Assembly: GCA_021779535.1 (NCBI GenBank)
Contig: JAJYAM010000007.1
Span: forward strand, 1 to 64,000
Reading direction: 5' to 3'
Length of the DNA: 64,000 nt
Source of the DNA: Pseudomonadota bacterium
GTDB taxonomy: Bacteria > Pseudomonadota > Gammaproteobacteria > Steroidobacterales > Steroidobacteraceae
Shown here: in pieces, positions 41,370-50,464 of the stretch
How positions within the stretch are numbered: the stretch's first letter is position 1
How the letters are laid out: the number at the start of each line of letters is the position of its first letter
Position numbers and translations under genes: made by a program
The notes under the pieces: model-generated
The model's database searches: none
Seen by the model: only the letters and a program-made list of their open reading frames with translations
What the model was told of the DNA's origin: nothing

Positions 41370-42364
41370 GTCTCGCGGCGCGACGCGAATCCGCCGCGCC
41401 CGACGATCCATTGCCAGGCGACGAGCGCCGGCACGCCGAACAGGATCTCGCGCATCCGTTTCGCGAGCGACAGCGCGAGCGCGACGTCCGGGGCGATCCC
41501 GAGCACGTGACCGAGCCCGACCAGACTCGCCTCCTGCACGCCGATGCCGGCCGGCACCAGAAACACGAAGTTGCGCACCGCTTGCGTCAGGCTCTCGAGC
41601 GCGATCGCCTCGACGACGCCGATCGGGTGGCCGATCCAGCGCAGCGCGAGCCAGGTCTCGGCCGTCCCTGAGAGCGCGCCGGCGAATTGCCACGCGATCG
41701 AGCGCAGCAGGCGTCCGTGCGCCCGGCAGGACACGCGGATCGCGGCATCGATCCCGGCCGCGCTCGCGCCGAACCCGACCGGCGCCTTGCCGCCGGTGAC
41801 CACGTTCACGCTGCCGATCAGACGCATCCCGAGCCGCCGGAGCCAGTCGAACACCGATCCGTAACGCATCAGCGCGACCAGCAGCACGATCACCGGCAGG
41901 CTCGCGGCGAGCAGGACCGCGAGGTCCTCGGTCAACGCGACCTCGCCGGTCAGCTCGAGGATGCACACCACCCCGAGCGCGACCAGCAGATACTGGCTGA
42001 CCAGGGTCATCAGCACCTCGACCACGACGCTCGCGGCCGCGACCGGCAGGTCGACGCCGGACCGCGCGAGCAGTCCGACCCCGACCATCTCGCCGCCGAC
42101 GTTCGCGACGGGGAGCAAGCGGTTGATCGCCTCGCGGATGCACGCGATCCCGAACAGCGTGCGCAGCCGGGTACGCACCGGCACCAGCGCCTGCCACCCG
42201 ATCGCGTCGAGCACGATCGGCACCGTGCGCAGCGGCACGAGCCACAGCAGCCACCAGCTCGCCCGTGACAGCAGGTCGAAGATCTGCGCGGCGCCGCTGC
42301 GCAGGATCAGCGCGATCGCGACCGCGAGACCGGCGACGAACGCGATCCGCACCGCGGTCTTCAT
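41366..42364 (-). CDS. hpnL: HpnL-like lysylphosphatidylglycerol synthase-type membrane protein
   Basis: Multi-TM; INRLLPVANVGGEMVGVGLL; FLVPAGIGVQEASLVGLG; hopanoid cluster context. Confidence 0.88.
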   Translation of the reverse strand: MKTAVRIAFVAGLAVAIALILRSGAAQIFDLLSRASWWLLWLVPLRTVPIVLDAIGWQALVPVRTRLRTLFGIACIREAINRLLPVANVGGEMVGVGLLARSGVDLPVAAASVVVEVLMTLVSQYLLVALGVVCILELTGEVALTEDLAVLLAASLPVIVLLVALMRYGSVFDWLRRLGMRLIGSVNVVTGGKAPVGFGASAAGIDAAIRVSCRAHGRLLRSIAWQFAGALSGTAETWLALRWIGHPIGVVEAIALESLTQAVRNFVFLVPAGIGVQEASLVGLGHVLGIAPDVALALSLAKRMREILFGVPALVAWQWIVGRGGFASRRET

Positions 42365-43236
42365 CGGCGCGCACGCCCCGCGGCGAGGTCGCCGTAGCCG
42401 CCGAGCCGCGCGCCGGCCGCCTGCACCGCCGCGCGCACGCGCGGGCTGCGCAGCGCGGCGAGCTCGTCCGCGTGCCGGTAATCGCGCATCGTCGGCACGA
42501 TCGGTTCGTGGGTCGCCGCCGGGTGCGCGTAGACCTCGGTGACGCCGTCCGGCAGCCGCGCGAGGATCTCGAGCCACGCCGCCTCGTCCATCCGGCCGCT
42601 GCGCGCGATCCCGAACACCCGATCGCCGTATGCGACGCCCGCACGCCGCAGGCGCCGCTTCATCGCGGCGAGCCAGGGCGCGAGCAAGGTCGCGCCGGCC
42701 GCACCGGCCGCACCGGCGAAGCGGGCGCCGGCGCGCGCCGCGAACCACGCCGGCTCGTTCGGGACCCGGACCGCCCGCAGGCCGTGGTCGGCGCCGACGG
42801 CGAGCAGGGTCGCGAGCACGGTCGGGTGCAGGTGGAAGTGCTTGTGCGCGTCGACGTGATCGAGCCGCAGACCGGTCGCGCGGTACGCGTCGAACTGCGC
42901 GCGCACTTCCCGCTCGACCTGCCGGCGCGCCGACGGCGACGCGAAATAACGAAAGCCCCGGGCGACCATGTGCGCATCGAAGTGCCCGCGCGCGTCGACC
43001 AGCGCGGGAATCGACTCCGGGGGCGAGACCGCGGGTCCGTCCGCGAGCACGAGGTGCAGGCCGACCCGCAGATCGGGCAGCCGCCGCGCGCGCCGGACCG
43101 CATCCGCGGCCGCCGGCGCGGCGACCATCAGGCTTGCGGCGGTGAGCACGCCGTCGCGATGCGCGGACTCGACCGCCTCGTTGACCGCCTCGTGCAGACC
43201 GAAATCGTCCGCGGTGACGATCAGGAGCTTACGCAT
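42361..43236 (-). CDS. hpnK: HpnK hopanoid biosynthesis deacetylase (YdjC-like)
   Basis: LLIVTADDFGLHEAVNEAVESAHRDGVLTAASLMV; LDHVDAHKHFHLHPTVL. Confidence 0.93.
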   Translation of the reverse strand: MRKLLIVTADDFGLHEAVNEAVESAHRDGVLTAASLMVAAPAAADAVRRARRLPDLRVGLHLVLADGPAVSPPESIPALVDARGHFDAHMVARGFRYFASPSARRQVEREVRAQFDAYRATGLRLDHVDAHKHFHLHPTVLATLLAVGADHGLRAVRVPNEPAWFAARAGARFAGAAGAAGATLLAPWLAAMKRRLRRAGVAYGDRVFGIARSGRMDEAAWLEILARLPDGVTEVYAHPAATHEPIVPTMRDYRHADELAALRSPRVRAAVQAAGARLGGYGDLAAGRARR

Positions 43237-43278
43237 GCCTCGGGCGTCGCCGCGCCCCCGATCCCGCCGGCCGCATGG

Positions 43279-44700
43279 TCAAGCCTCGCGTGCACGCAGG
43301 AAGCGGAAGAACTCGACGCCCTCGCGCAGCCGCCGCCTGGTCATGGTCCAGCTCGTCAACATCTCGCCGGTCAACTCGGCGATCTTGCGCGGCCGGAAGT
43401 AGAACTTCTTGTAGAACGTCTCGACCGCGTGATGGATCTGCGCCGCATCGAGGTTCGGATAGGAGATCGGCGCGAGCTGCACGCCCTCGCTGTTCACGAG
43501 GTTCAATCCGTCGTTCTCCTTGAGCCACCCGTTCGCGACCGCCTGGGCGTACAGCTCGGTCCCGGGATACGGCGCCGCCAGCGAGACCTGGATCGTGTGC
43601 GGATTGATCTCGACCGCGTAGTCGATCGTCTCGCGGATCGTCTCCGGCGTCTCGCCGGGCAGGCCCAGGATGAACGTGCCGTGGATCGTGATGCCGAGCT
43701 TGCGGCAGTCGCGGGTGAACCGCCGCGCAATGTCGGTGCGCAGGCCCTTGCGGATGTTGTGCAGGATCTGATCGTTGCCGGACTCGTAGCCGACGAGCAG
43801 CAGGCGCAGTCCGTTGTCGCGCATCACCCGCAGCGTCTCGTACGGCACGTTCGCCTTGGCGTTGCACGACCAGGTGACGCCGAGCTTGCCCAGACCGCGC
43901 GCGATCTCCTCGGCGCGCGGGCGGAAATCCGTGAACGTGTCGTCGTCGAAGAAGATCTCCTTGACCTCGGGCATGTGCTCCTTGATCCAGCGCACCTCGT
44001 CGACGACGTTCTGCGGGCTGCGCACGCGGTACTTGTGCCCGCCGACGGTCTGCGGCCACAGGCAGAACGTGCACTTCGAGCGGCAGCCCCGTCCGGTGTA
44101 GATCGACACGTACGGATGCTGCAGGTAGCCGATGAAGTAGTTCGGGATCGTGAGGTCGCGCTGGTACACCGGCGACACCCACGGCAGCTCGTCCATGTCC
44201 GCGATCATCGGCCGCGGCGCGTTGTGCCGCGGGGTCCCGTCGGCGTCGCGATAGGACAGACCGAGCACCTCGGAGAGCGGACGCCCCTCCGCGACCTCCT
44301 TGCAGGTGTAGTCGAACTCCTCGCGCGCGACGAAGTCGATCGCCGGCGACGCCGCGAGCGAGCCCGCCGGATCGACCGCGACCTTCGCGCCGACCATGCC
44401 GATCACGAGCCGCGGATTGCGCGCCTTCAACAGCTCCGCGACGTGCGCGTCCTTCGGGAACGACGGCGTGCTCGTGTGCATGATCACGAGGTCGTATTGG
44501 TCGGCGAGCGGCAGCACCGCATCCATGCCCAAGCCGTCGGCCGGTGCGTCCAGCAGGCGGCTCCCCGGCACCATCGCGGCCGGCTGCGCGAGCCAGGTCG
44601 GATACCAGAACGAGCGCACCTCGCGCTTCGCCTGGTAACGCGCCCCGGCGCCGCCATCGAAGCCGTCGAATGACGGGGGATGCAGGAACAGTGTTCTCAT
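43279..44700 (-). CDS. hpnJ: HpnJ hopanoid biosynthesis radical SAM protein
   Basis: MRTLFLHPPSFDGFDGGAGARYQAKREVRSFWYPTWLAQPA; CRSKCTFC radical SAM motif. Confidence 0.95.
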   Translation of the reverse strand: MRTLFLHPPSFDGFDGGAGARYQAKREVRSFWYPTWLAQPAAMVPGSRLLDAPADGLGMDAVLPLADQYDLVIMHTSTPSFPKDAHVAELLKARNPRLVIGMVGAKVAVDPAGSLAASPAIDFVAREEFDYTCKEVAEGRPLSEVLGLSYRDADGTPRHNAPRPMIADMDELPWVSPVYQRDLTIPNYFIGYLQHPYVSIYTGRGCRSKCTFCLWPQTVGGHKYRVRSPQNVVDEVRWIKEHMPEVKEIFFDDDTFTDFRPRAEEIARGLGKLGVTWSCNAKANVPYETLRVMRDNGLRLLLVGYESGNDQILHNIRKGLRTDIARRFTRDCRKLGITIHGTFILGLPGETPETIRETIDYAVEINPHTIQVSLAAPYPGTELYAQAVANGWLKENDGLNLVNSEGVQLAPISYPNLDAAQIHHAVETFYKKFYFRPRKIAELTGEMLTSWTMTRRRLREGVEFFRFLRAREA

Positions 44701-45851
44701 CGCGTCGAGTCCTCATATCGCTGGAACGCGCCATCGTCGGCGAGGCGGTATCGGTCGCCGCGCCAGCGCACGCTGCGCGTCGCGAATCCCCAGCACCAAA
44801 GGGCAAGGCTCAGCGAATCGCCGAGCGGAAGCGCGAGCCAGTCCCACCAAGGCGCCTCGCGCCCGCGCACCTCGTAATGTAGCACGAGACGGGCCAGCGC
44901 CGCGATCCCCAGCGCCGCCGCCGCGAGCGGCGCGCCGCCGGCGAGCCCCGCGCCGATCGCGGCGACCGGGACCCCGAACGTGACCAGGGAGGCGGCATAA
45001 CCCCCGGGCCGGACCATGCGGATCGTGCGCAGCCAGCGCAGCAGGTGCCGCAGCGAGTCGCGCAGCGAGCGCTCCTCGACGACCGTCTCGACCTCGACCG
45101 CCGCGAGCACCGTGCGCAGCCCGAGCCGGCGGGTCTTCTCCCCGAGCGCATAGTCGTCGGCGAGCTGGTCCGCGATCGACTCGAACCCGCCGATCGCCGC
45201 GAGCGCATCGCGGCGCAGCGCGATGGTCGCGCCGAACGCGAACTCCCGCGACCCGAACGCGGCCGCGACGCACACCGACGGATAGAACCAATCGTTCACG
45301 AACGTGGCCGCGAGCCACGACGCGAGGCCCGGCCGTGCGACCGCCCGATAGGCGGTCGTGACCACGCCGACGCCGGGCTCGAGCAGCGGCGCGATCACCG
45401 CGTCGAGATACCGCGGCGTCACCCGGATGTCGCTGTCCGCGAGCACCAGATGGTCGTACGCCGCCACGCTCAGCATGTTGATCAGGTTGGAGACCTTGCG
45501 GTTCGCGCCGTGCTGTCGCCGATCCGCGACGATGCGCAAGCGCAACGACGGGAATTCACGGACCAGGCGTTCGGCGATCGCGAGCGCCGGATCGGCCGGG
45601 TCCTGGACGCCGAACACGATCTCGTACCGCGGATAGGTCAGCGCGCAGAACGAGCGCAGGCAGTCGTAGGTGCCCGCCTCGACGCCGCACAGCGGCTTCA
45701 ACACCGTCACCGCGGGCCGGTGCGCCGGCGGCGCGGCCGCCCGCGTGGCGCGGCGACGGACCGCCCAGAGCGCGACGCCGAGGTACGCGGCCGGCGCGGC
45801 GGCGAGCGCGACCCCGAGCAGGTGCAGCGCGTGGAGCACGTCGGGGCTCAT
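44697..45851 (-). CDS. hpnI: HpnI hopanoid glycosyltransferase
   Basis: PAVTVLKPLCGVEAGTYDCLRSFCALTYPRYEIVFGVQDP..LADSDIRVTPRYLD..QLADDYALG. Confidence 0.94.
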   Translation of the reverse strand: MSPDVLHALHLLGVALAAAPAAYLGVALWAVRRRATRAAAPPAHRPAVTVLKPLCGVEAGTYDCLRSFCALTYPRYEIVFGVQDPADPALAIAERLVREFPSLRLRIVADRRQHGANRKVSNLINMLSVAAYDHLVLADSDIRVTPRYLDAVIAPLLEPGVGVVTTAYRAVARPGLASWLAATFVNDWFYPSVCVAAAFGSREFAFGATIALRRDALAAIGGFESIADQLADDYALGEKTRRLGLRTVLAAVEVETVVEERSLRDSLRHLLRWLRTIRMVRPGGYAASLVTFGVPVAAIGAGLAGGAPLAAAALGIAALARLVLHYEVRGREAPWWDWLALPLGDSLSLALWCWGFATRSVRWRGDRYRLADDGAFQRYEDSTR

Positions 45852-45926
45852 CGGGTCCGGCTGCGGCCAGCTGACATCTTCGCAATCATCCCCTCGGTCG
45901 GTGCACGATTTGGCTAGAATACCGTC

Positions 45927-47093
45927 ATGGGCATTCCACTGCTTCAGGTTTACCGGGTCGCCCGCTATCTCGCCGCACGCAAGCTGCGCGGCGACAAGCG
46001 CTATCCGTTGGTGTTGATGCTGGAACCGCTGTTCCAGTGCAACCTGGCTTGCGCCGGTTGCGGCAAGATCGACTATCCGAAGGAGATCCTGCAACAACGC
46101 GTCAGCGTCGAGGATGCGCTGCGCGCGGTCGACGAGTGCGGCGCACCGATCGTGTCGATCCCGGGCGGCGAGCCGCTGATCCACAAGGAGATGCCGCAGA
46201 TCGTCGAGGGCATCGTCGCCCGCAAGAAATTCGTGTACCTGTGCACGAACGCGCTCCTGCTCGCGAAGCACATCGACGAGTACCGGCCCTCGCCGTACCT
46301 GACCTTCTCGATCCACCTCGACGGCAACCGGCAGCGTCACGACGAATCGGTCTGCCAGGAAGGCGTCTTCGACAAGGCGGTCGCGGCGATCCAGCTCGCG
46401 CGGCAGAAGGGCTTCCGGGTCACGATCAACTGCACGCTGTTCAACGGAGAGAACCCGGACGACGTCGCGGATTTCTTCGACACCGCGATGGATCTCGGCA
46501 TCGAAGGAATCACGGTTTCGCCGGGTTACAGCTACCACCATGCGCCGCGGCAGGACGTGTTCCTCGGCCGCCACGCGAGCAAGCAGCTGTTCCGCGAGAT
46601 CTTCCGCCGCCGTGGCCAGGCGCGCCGGCGCTGGGTGTTCAATCACTCGGCGCTGTTCCTGGATTTTCTGGCCGGCAATCAGCGCTATCAATGCACGCCG
46701 TGGAGCAACCCGACGTACAACGTGTTCGGCTGGCAGCGGCCCTGCTACTTGCTGACCGACGAGGGCTATGCGCCGAGCTACCGCTCGCTGATCGAGGAGA
46801 CCGACTGGGAACGCTACGGCGTCGGCCGGAATCCGCGTTGCAACAACTGCATGGCCCACTGCGGCTTCGAAGGCACCGCGGTCAACGATGCGTTCAGCCG
46901 GCCGCTGAAGGCGATGCTCACCGCGCTGCGCGGGCCGCGCGTCAGCGGGCCGATGGCGCCGGAGCTGCCGATCCAGTACGCGGAGGAAGGCGTACGGTCA
47001 CCCGCGGTCGCGACGGTGCCGGTCGGCGCGATCGGCCGTCGCGAGCCTGCCGGGGAACCCGGCGCCGCTCAGCCGAATACGCCCTCGGCGTAG
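45927..47093 (+). CDS. hpnH: Adenosyl-hopene transferase HpnH (radical SAM)
   Basis: MGIPLLQVYRVARYLAARKLRGDKRYPLVLMLEPLFQCNLACAGCGKIDYP; CxxxCxxC. Confidence 0.96.
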   Translation: MGIPLLQVYRVARYLAARKLRGDKRYPLVLMLEPLFQCNLACAGCGKIDYPKEILQQRVSVEDALRAVDECGAPIVSIPGGEPLIHKEMPQIVEGIVARKKFVYLCTNALLLAKHIDEYRPSPYLTFSIHLDGNRQRHDESVCQEGVFDKAVAAIQLARQKGFRVTINCTLFNGENPDDVADFFDTAMDLGIEGITVSPGYSYHHAPRQDVFLGRHASKQLFREIFRRRGQARRRWVFNHSALFLDFLAGNQRYQCTPWSNPTYNVFGWQRPCYLLTDEGYAPSYRSLIEETDWERYGVGRNPRCNNCMAHCGFEGTAVNDAFSRPLKAMLTALRGPRVSGPMAPELPIQYAEEGVRSPAVATVPVGAIGRREPAGEPGAAQPNTPSA

Positions 47094-48454
47094 GACTCGG
47101 GAGCGTAATTCTCGAATTTCGTGTACTGCCCGAGGAAGGTGAGCTGCACCTCGCCGATCGGGCCGTTGCGCTGTTTCGCGACGATGATGTCCGCAATGCC
47201 CTTGCGGGTCGTGTTCGAGTCGTACACTTCCTCGCGATAGATCAGCAGGATCACGTCGGCGTCCTGCTCGATCGCACCGGACTCGCGCAGGTCCGACATC
47301 ACCGGCTTCTTCTCGACCCGCTGCTCGACGCTGCGGTTCAGCTGCGACAGCGCGATCACCGGCACCCTCAATTCCTTCGCGAGCGCCTTCAGCGAGCGCG
47401 AGATCTCCGAGATCTCGGTCGCGCGGTTCTCCTTCGTGCCGGCGACCTGCATCAATTGCAGGTAGTCGACGACGATCAGGTCGAGCCCGCGCTCGCGCTT
47501 CAACCGGCGCGCGCGCGCACGGACTTCGGTCGGCGTGAGCGCCGGCGTCTCGTCGACGAAGATCCGCGCGTTCGACAGCTGCGTCATCGCCGAGTCGATC
47601 CGCGGCCAGTCGTCCTCCTGCAGCCGTCCCGACCGCAGGTGCGCCTGATTGATCCGTCCGAGCGAGGAGATCATCCGCAGCGTCAACGACTCGGCGGACA
47701 TCTCCATGCTGAAGATCGCCGCCGCCTTGTTCGCGCCGAGCGCCGCGTTCTCCGCGATGTTCACCGCGAGCGTCGTCTTGCCCATCGACGGCCGGCCGGC
47801 GACGACGATCAGGTCGCCCGGCTGCAAGCCCGAGGTGATCTCGTCGAGCTGCTTGAATCCGGTCGAGATCCCGGTGAGCAGGTCCGGCGAGTTGTACAGC
47901 TCGTCGATGCGGTCGACGACCGCGGGCAGGACGTTCTTCACGGGCTGGAAGCCGACGGTGCCGCGCGCGCCGCGCTCCGCGATCTCGAACACCGCCCGCT
48001 CCGCGTCGTCGACGATCTCGCGCGCCTCGCGCCCCTCGGGCTCGAGCGCCGAGGAGGCGATCGCGTTGCCCGCGGTGACGAGCTGGCGCAGGATCGAGCG
48101 CTCCCGGACGATGTCCGCGTACGCGCGGATGTTGGCCGCGGTCGGCGTGTCGCGCGCGAGCGCGCCGAGATAGGCGAGGCCGCCGATCTGGTCCGAGAGC
48201 CCCTGGCTCTCGAGGAAGCCGGAGACCGTGACCGCGTCGCAGGGCTGGCCGCGCTCGACCAGCGAGGCGATCGCGTCGAAGATCAACCGGTGATCGTGCC
48301 GGTAGAAGTCGCCGGCGGCGACGCGATCGGCGATCTGATCCCAGGCCGCCGAGTCCAGCAACAACCCGCCGAGCACCGATTGCTCGGCTTCGACCGAATG
48401 CGGCGGCAGGCGGATCCCCGCCTCGGTCGACCGCCGGCTCGCCGGTTCCGCCAC
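47069..48454 (-). CDS. dnaB: Replicative DNA helicase
   Basis: RLPPHSVEAEQSVLGGLLLD..VAGRPSMGKTTLAVNIAE..VDYLQLM. Confidence 0.97.
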   Translation of the reverse strand: MAEPASRRSTEAGIRLPPHSVEAEQSVLGGLLLDSAAWDQIADRVAAGDFYRHDHRLIFDAIASLVERGQPCDAVTVSGFLESQGLSDQIGGLAYLGALARDTPTAANIRAYADIVRERSILRQLVTAGNAIASSALEPEGREAREIVDDAERAVFEIAERGARGTVGFQPVKNVLPAVVDRIDELYNSPDLLTGISTGFKQLDEITSGLQPGDLIVVAGRPSMGKTTLAVNIAENAALGANKAAAIFSMEMSAESLTLRMISSLGRINQAHLRSGRLQEDDWPRIDSAMTQLSNARIFVDETPALTPTEVRARARRLKRERGLDLIVVDYLQLMQVAGTKENRATEISEISRSLKALAKELRVPVIALSQLNRSVEQRVEKKPVMSDLRESGAIEQDADVILLIYREEVYDSNTTRKGIADIIVAKQRNGPIGEVQLTFLGQYTKFENYAPESYAEGVFG

Positions 48455-48488
48455 GTGCTATCCGTGCGCGACGCGGCTCGGGGCGCCG

Positions 48489-48938
48489 CTATTCTTCGGC
48501 AACGATCGTGACCTGCAGGGTCACGTCCACGTCGGTGTGCAGGTGCAGCTCGACGGAGTGATCGCCGGTCGAGCGGATCGGTCCGTTCGGCATCCGCACT
48601 TCCGCGCGGGTGATCGGATAGCCGGCCTTCACGGCCGCCTCGGCGATGTCCGCCGTGCCGATCGATCCGAACAGCTTGCCTTCGGATCCCGCCTTCGCCT
48701 TCAGCTCGAGCTTGAAGTTCTCGAACTTCGCCGCACGCTCCTGCGCGTGCTGCAGCTCCGCGTGCGCCTTCGCCTCGAGTTCGGCCCGCTGCGCCTCGAA
48801 CCTGGCGACGTTCGCCGGCGTCGCGAGCGTCGCCCGCCCGGTCGGCACGAGATGATTGCGCGCGTAGCCCGGCTTGACCTTCACCCGGTCGCCGATCTGC
48901 CCGAGGTTCGCGACCTTCTGCAGGAGGATGATATCCAT
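48489..48938 (-). CDS. rplI: 50S ribosomal protein L9
   Basis: MDIILLQKVANLGQIGDRVKVKPGYARNHLVPTGRA. Confidence 0.97.
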   Translation of the reverse strand: MDIILLQKVANLGQIGDRVKVKPGYARNHLVPTGRATLATPANVARFEAQRAELEAKAHAELQHAQERAAKFENFKLELKAKAGSEGKLFGSIGTADIAEAAVKAGYPITRAEVRMPNGPIRSTGDHSVELHLHTDVDVTLQVTIVAEE

Positions 48939-48957
48939 CGATGCGCCCTCCGCCCTT

Positions 48958-49182
48958 TCAGTGCTGATCCGTGTACGGCAACAACGCGAGATAGCGCGCC
49001 CGGCGGATCGCGAGCTGCAGCTGCCGCTGGTAGTGCGCGCGCGTGCCGGTGATCCGGCTCGGGACGATCTTGCCGGTCTCGGTGACGTAGCCCTTCAGCG
49101 TGCCGAGATCCTTGTAGTCGATCTGCTTCACGCCGTCGGCGGTGAAGCGGCAGAATTTCTTGCGGCGGAAAAAACGTGCCAT
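48958..49182 (-). CDS. rpsR: 30S ribosomal protein S18
   Basis: [64 protein letters not shown]. Confidence 0.97.
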   Translation of the reverse strand: MARFFRRKKFCRFTADGVKQIDYKDLGTLKGYVTETGKIVPSRITGTRAHYQRQLQLAIRRARYLALLPYTDQH

Positions 49183-49206
49183 GGAAGCTCCTTGAACTGC
49201 GTCCGC

Positions 49207-49596
49207 TCAGCGCGCGCTGGCCGGGGTTTCTTCGTCGTCGGCGTCGTCGAATTCCTCGTGACGCCGCGCGCCGTCTTCCGAGGACTTCGCCATCGGCGAC
49301 GGTTCGGTCACCGCCTCGTCCATCTTCACGACCAGGTGACGCAACACCGCGTCGCTGAATCGGAATGCGCCGTAGAGTTCGCCCAGGGTCTTCTGGTCGC
49401 ACTCGACGTTCATCAGCACGTAGTGGGCCTTGTGGACCTTCGCGATCGGATAGGCGAGCTGACGCCGGCCCCAATCCTCGAAGCGATGCACCGCACCGCC
49501 GCCCGCCGTGATCATCCCGCGGTAGCGGTCGATCATCGCAGGCACTTGCTCGCTCTGGTCCGGGTGGACCAGGAGCACGATCTCGTAATGTCGCAT
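49207..49596 (-). CDS. rpsF: 30S ribosomal protein S6
   Basis: [58 protein letters not shown]. Confidence 0.96.
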   Translation of the reverse strand: MRHYEIVLLVHPDQSEQVPAMIDRYRGMITAGGGAVHRFEDWGRRQLAYPIAKVHKAHYVLMNVECDQKTLGELYGAFRFSDAVLRHLVVKMDEAVTEPSPMAKSSEDGARRHEEFDDADDEETPASAR

Positions 49597-49601
49597 GTCG
49601 T

Positions 49602-49646
49602 CTCCTTGCGGATTACGCCTCCCGTTGCGAGCGGTGAGGCAAGGAG
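49602..49646 (-). promoter_or_regulatory. Candidate S6:S18-type autoregulatory leader of rpsF
   Basis: RNA 5'-CUCCUUGC-CUCACCGCUCGCAACGGGAG-GCGUAAUCC-GCAAGGAG; perfect 8-bp outer stem that includes the AAGGAG RBS, 5 nt before the ATG. Confidence 0.65.
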
Positions 49647-49702
49647 TCAAGCCGGTTGCCCGGCGAAAAGAGCGCGAAGGATACGCGCCCCGGTTCCGGC
49701 GG

Positions 49703-50464
49703 TCAACCCGGCGGCTCGCGGCGCTGCCGCGCCGCCTCGAACAGCGCGATGCCGGTCGCGACCGAGACGTTCAACGACTCGATCCGGCCCGCCATCGGGA
49801 TCCGGACCAGGAAGTCGCAACGCTCCCGGGTCAACCGGCGCATCCCGCTGCCCTCGCCGCCGAGCACGAGTGCGAGCGGGCGGCGCAGGTCCGCCGAGTA
49901 GATCGTGTCCGGCGCGTCGGCGGCGGTCCCGGCGACCCAGACCCGGCGTTCCTTCAACCGCTCCAGCGTGCGCGCGAGGTTGGTGACCGCGACGACCGGC
50001 ACGAATTCCGCGGCGCCCGCCGCGGCCTTGCGGGCCGCGCCGTCGACGCCGGCGGCCCGGTCGCGCGGAATCACGACCGCGTGCGCGCCCGCGGCTTCCG
50101 CGGTCCGCAGGCACGCGCCGAGGTTGTGCGGATCGGTCACGCCGTCGAGCACCAGCAGGAGCGGGTCCTCGCCGAGCCGATCGACTGCGGCGAGCAGTTC
50201 CGATTCGTCCCAGGGACGGGTCGGGCGGATCGCGGCGACGATGCCCTGGTGCACGGCGTTCGAGCCCGCCATCGCCTCGAGCGTCCGGGGCGTCGCGCTC
50301 TGGGCGCGCAAGCCGAGCGCCTCCGCGCGTCGCTTCAGCTCCCGCATGCGCCGGTCGTCACGCCCCGCCGCGATCCAGATCTCGAGCACCCGCTCCGGGG
50401 CCCGGTCGAGCATGGCCTCGACCGCATGCAGTCCGTGCACGTACTGGCGGGCGCCGTCAGCCAC
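49703..50464 (-). CDS. rlmB: 23S rRNA (guanosine-2'-O-)-methyltransferase RlmB
   Basis: [72 protein letters not shown] start. Confidence 0.95.
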   Translation of the reverse strand: MADGARQYVHGLHAVEAMLDRAPERVLEIWIAAGRDDRRMRELKRRAEALGLRAQSATPRTLEAMAGSNAVHQGIVAAIRPTRPWDESELLAAVDRLGEDPLLLVLDGVTDPHNLGACLRTAEAAGAHAVVIPRDRAAGVDGAARKAAAGAAEFVPVVAVTNLARTLERLKERRVWVAGTAADAPDTIYSADLRRPLALVLGGEGSGMRRLTRERCDFLVRIPMAGRIESLNVSVATGIALFEAARQRREPPG

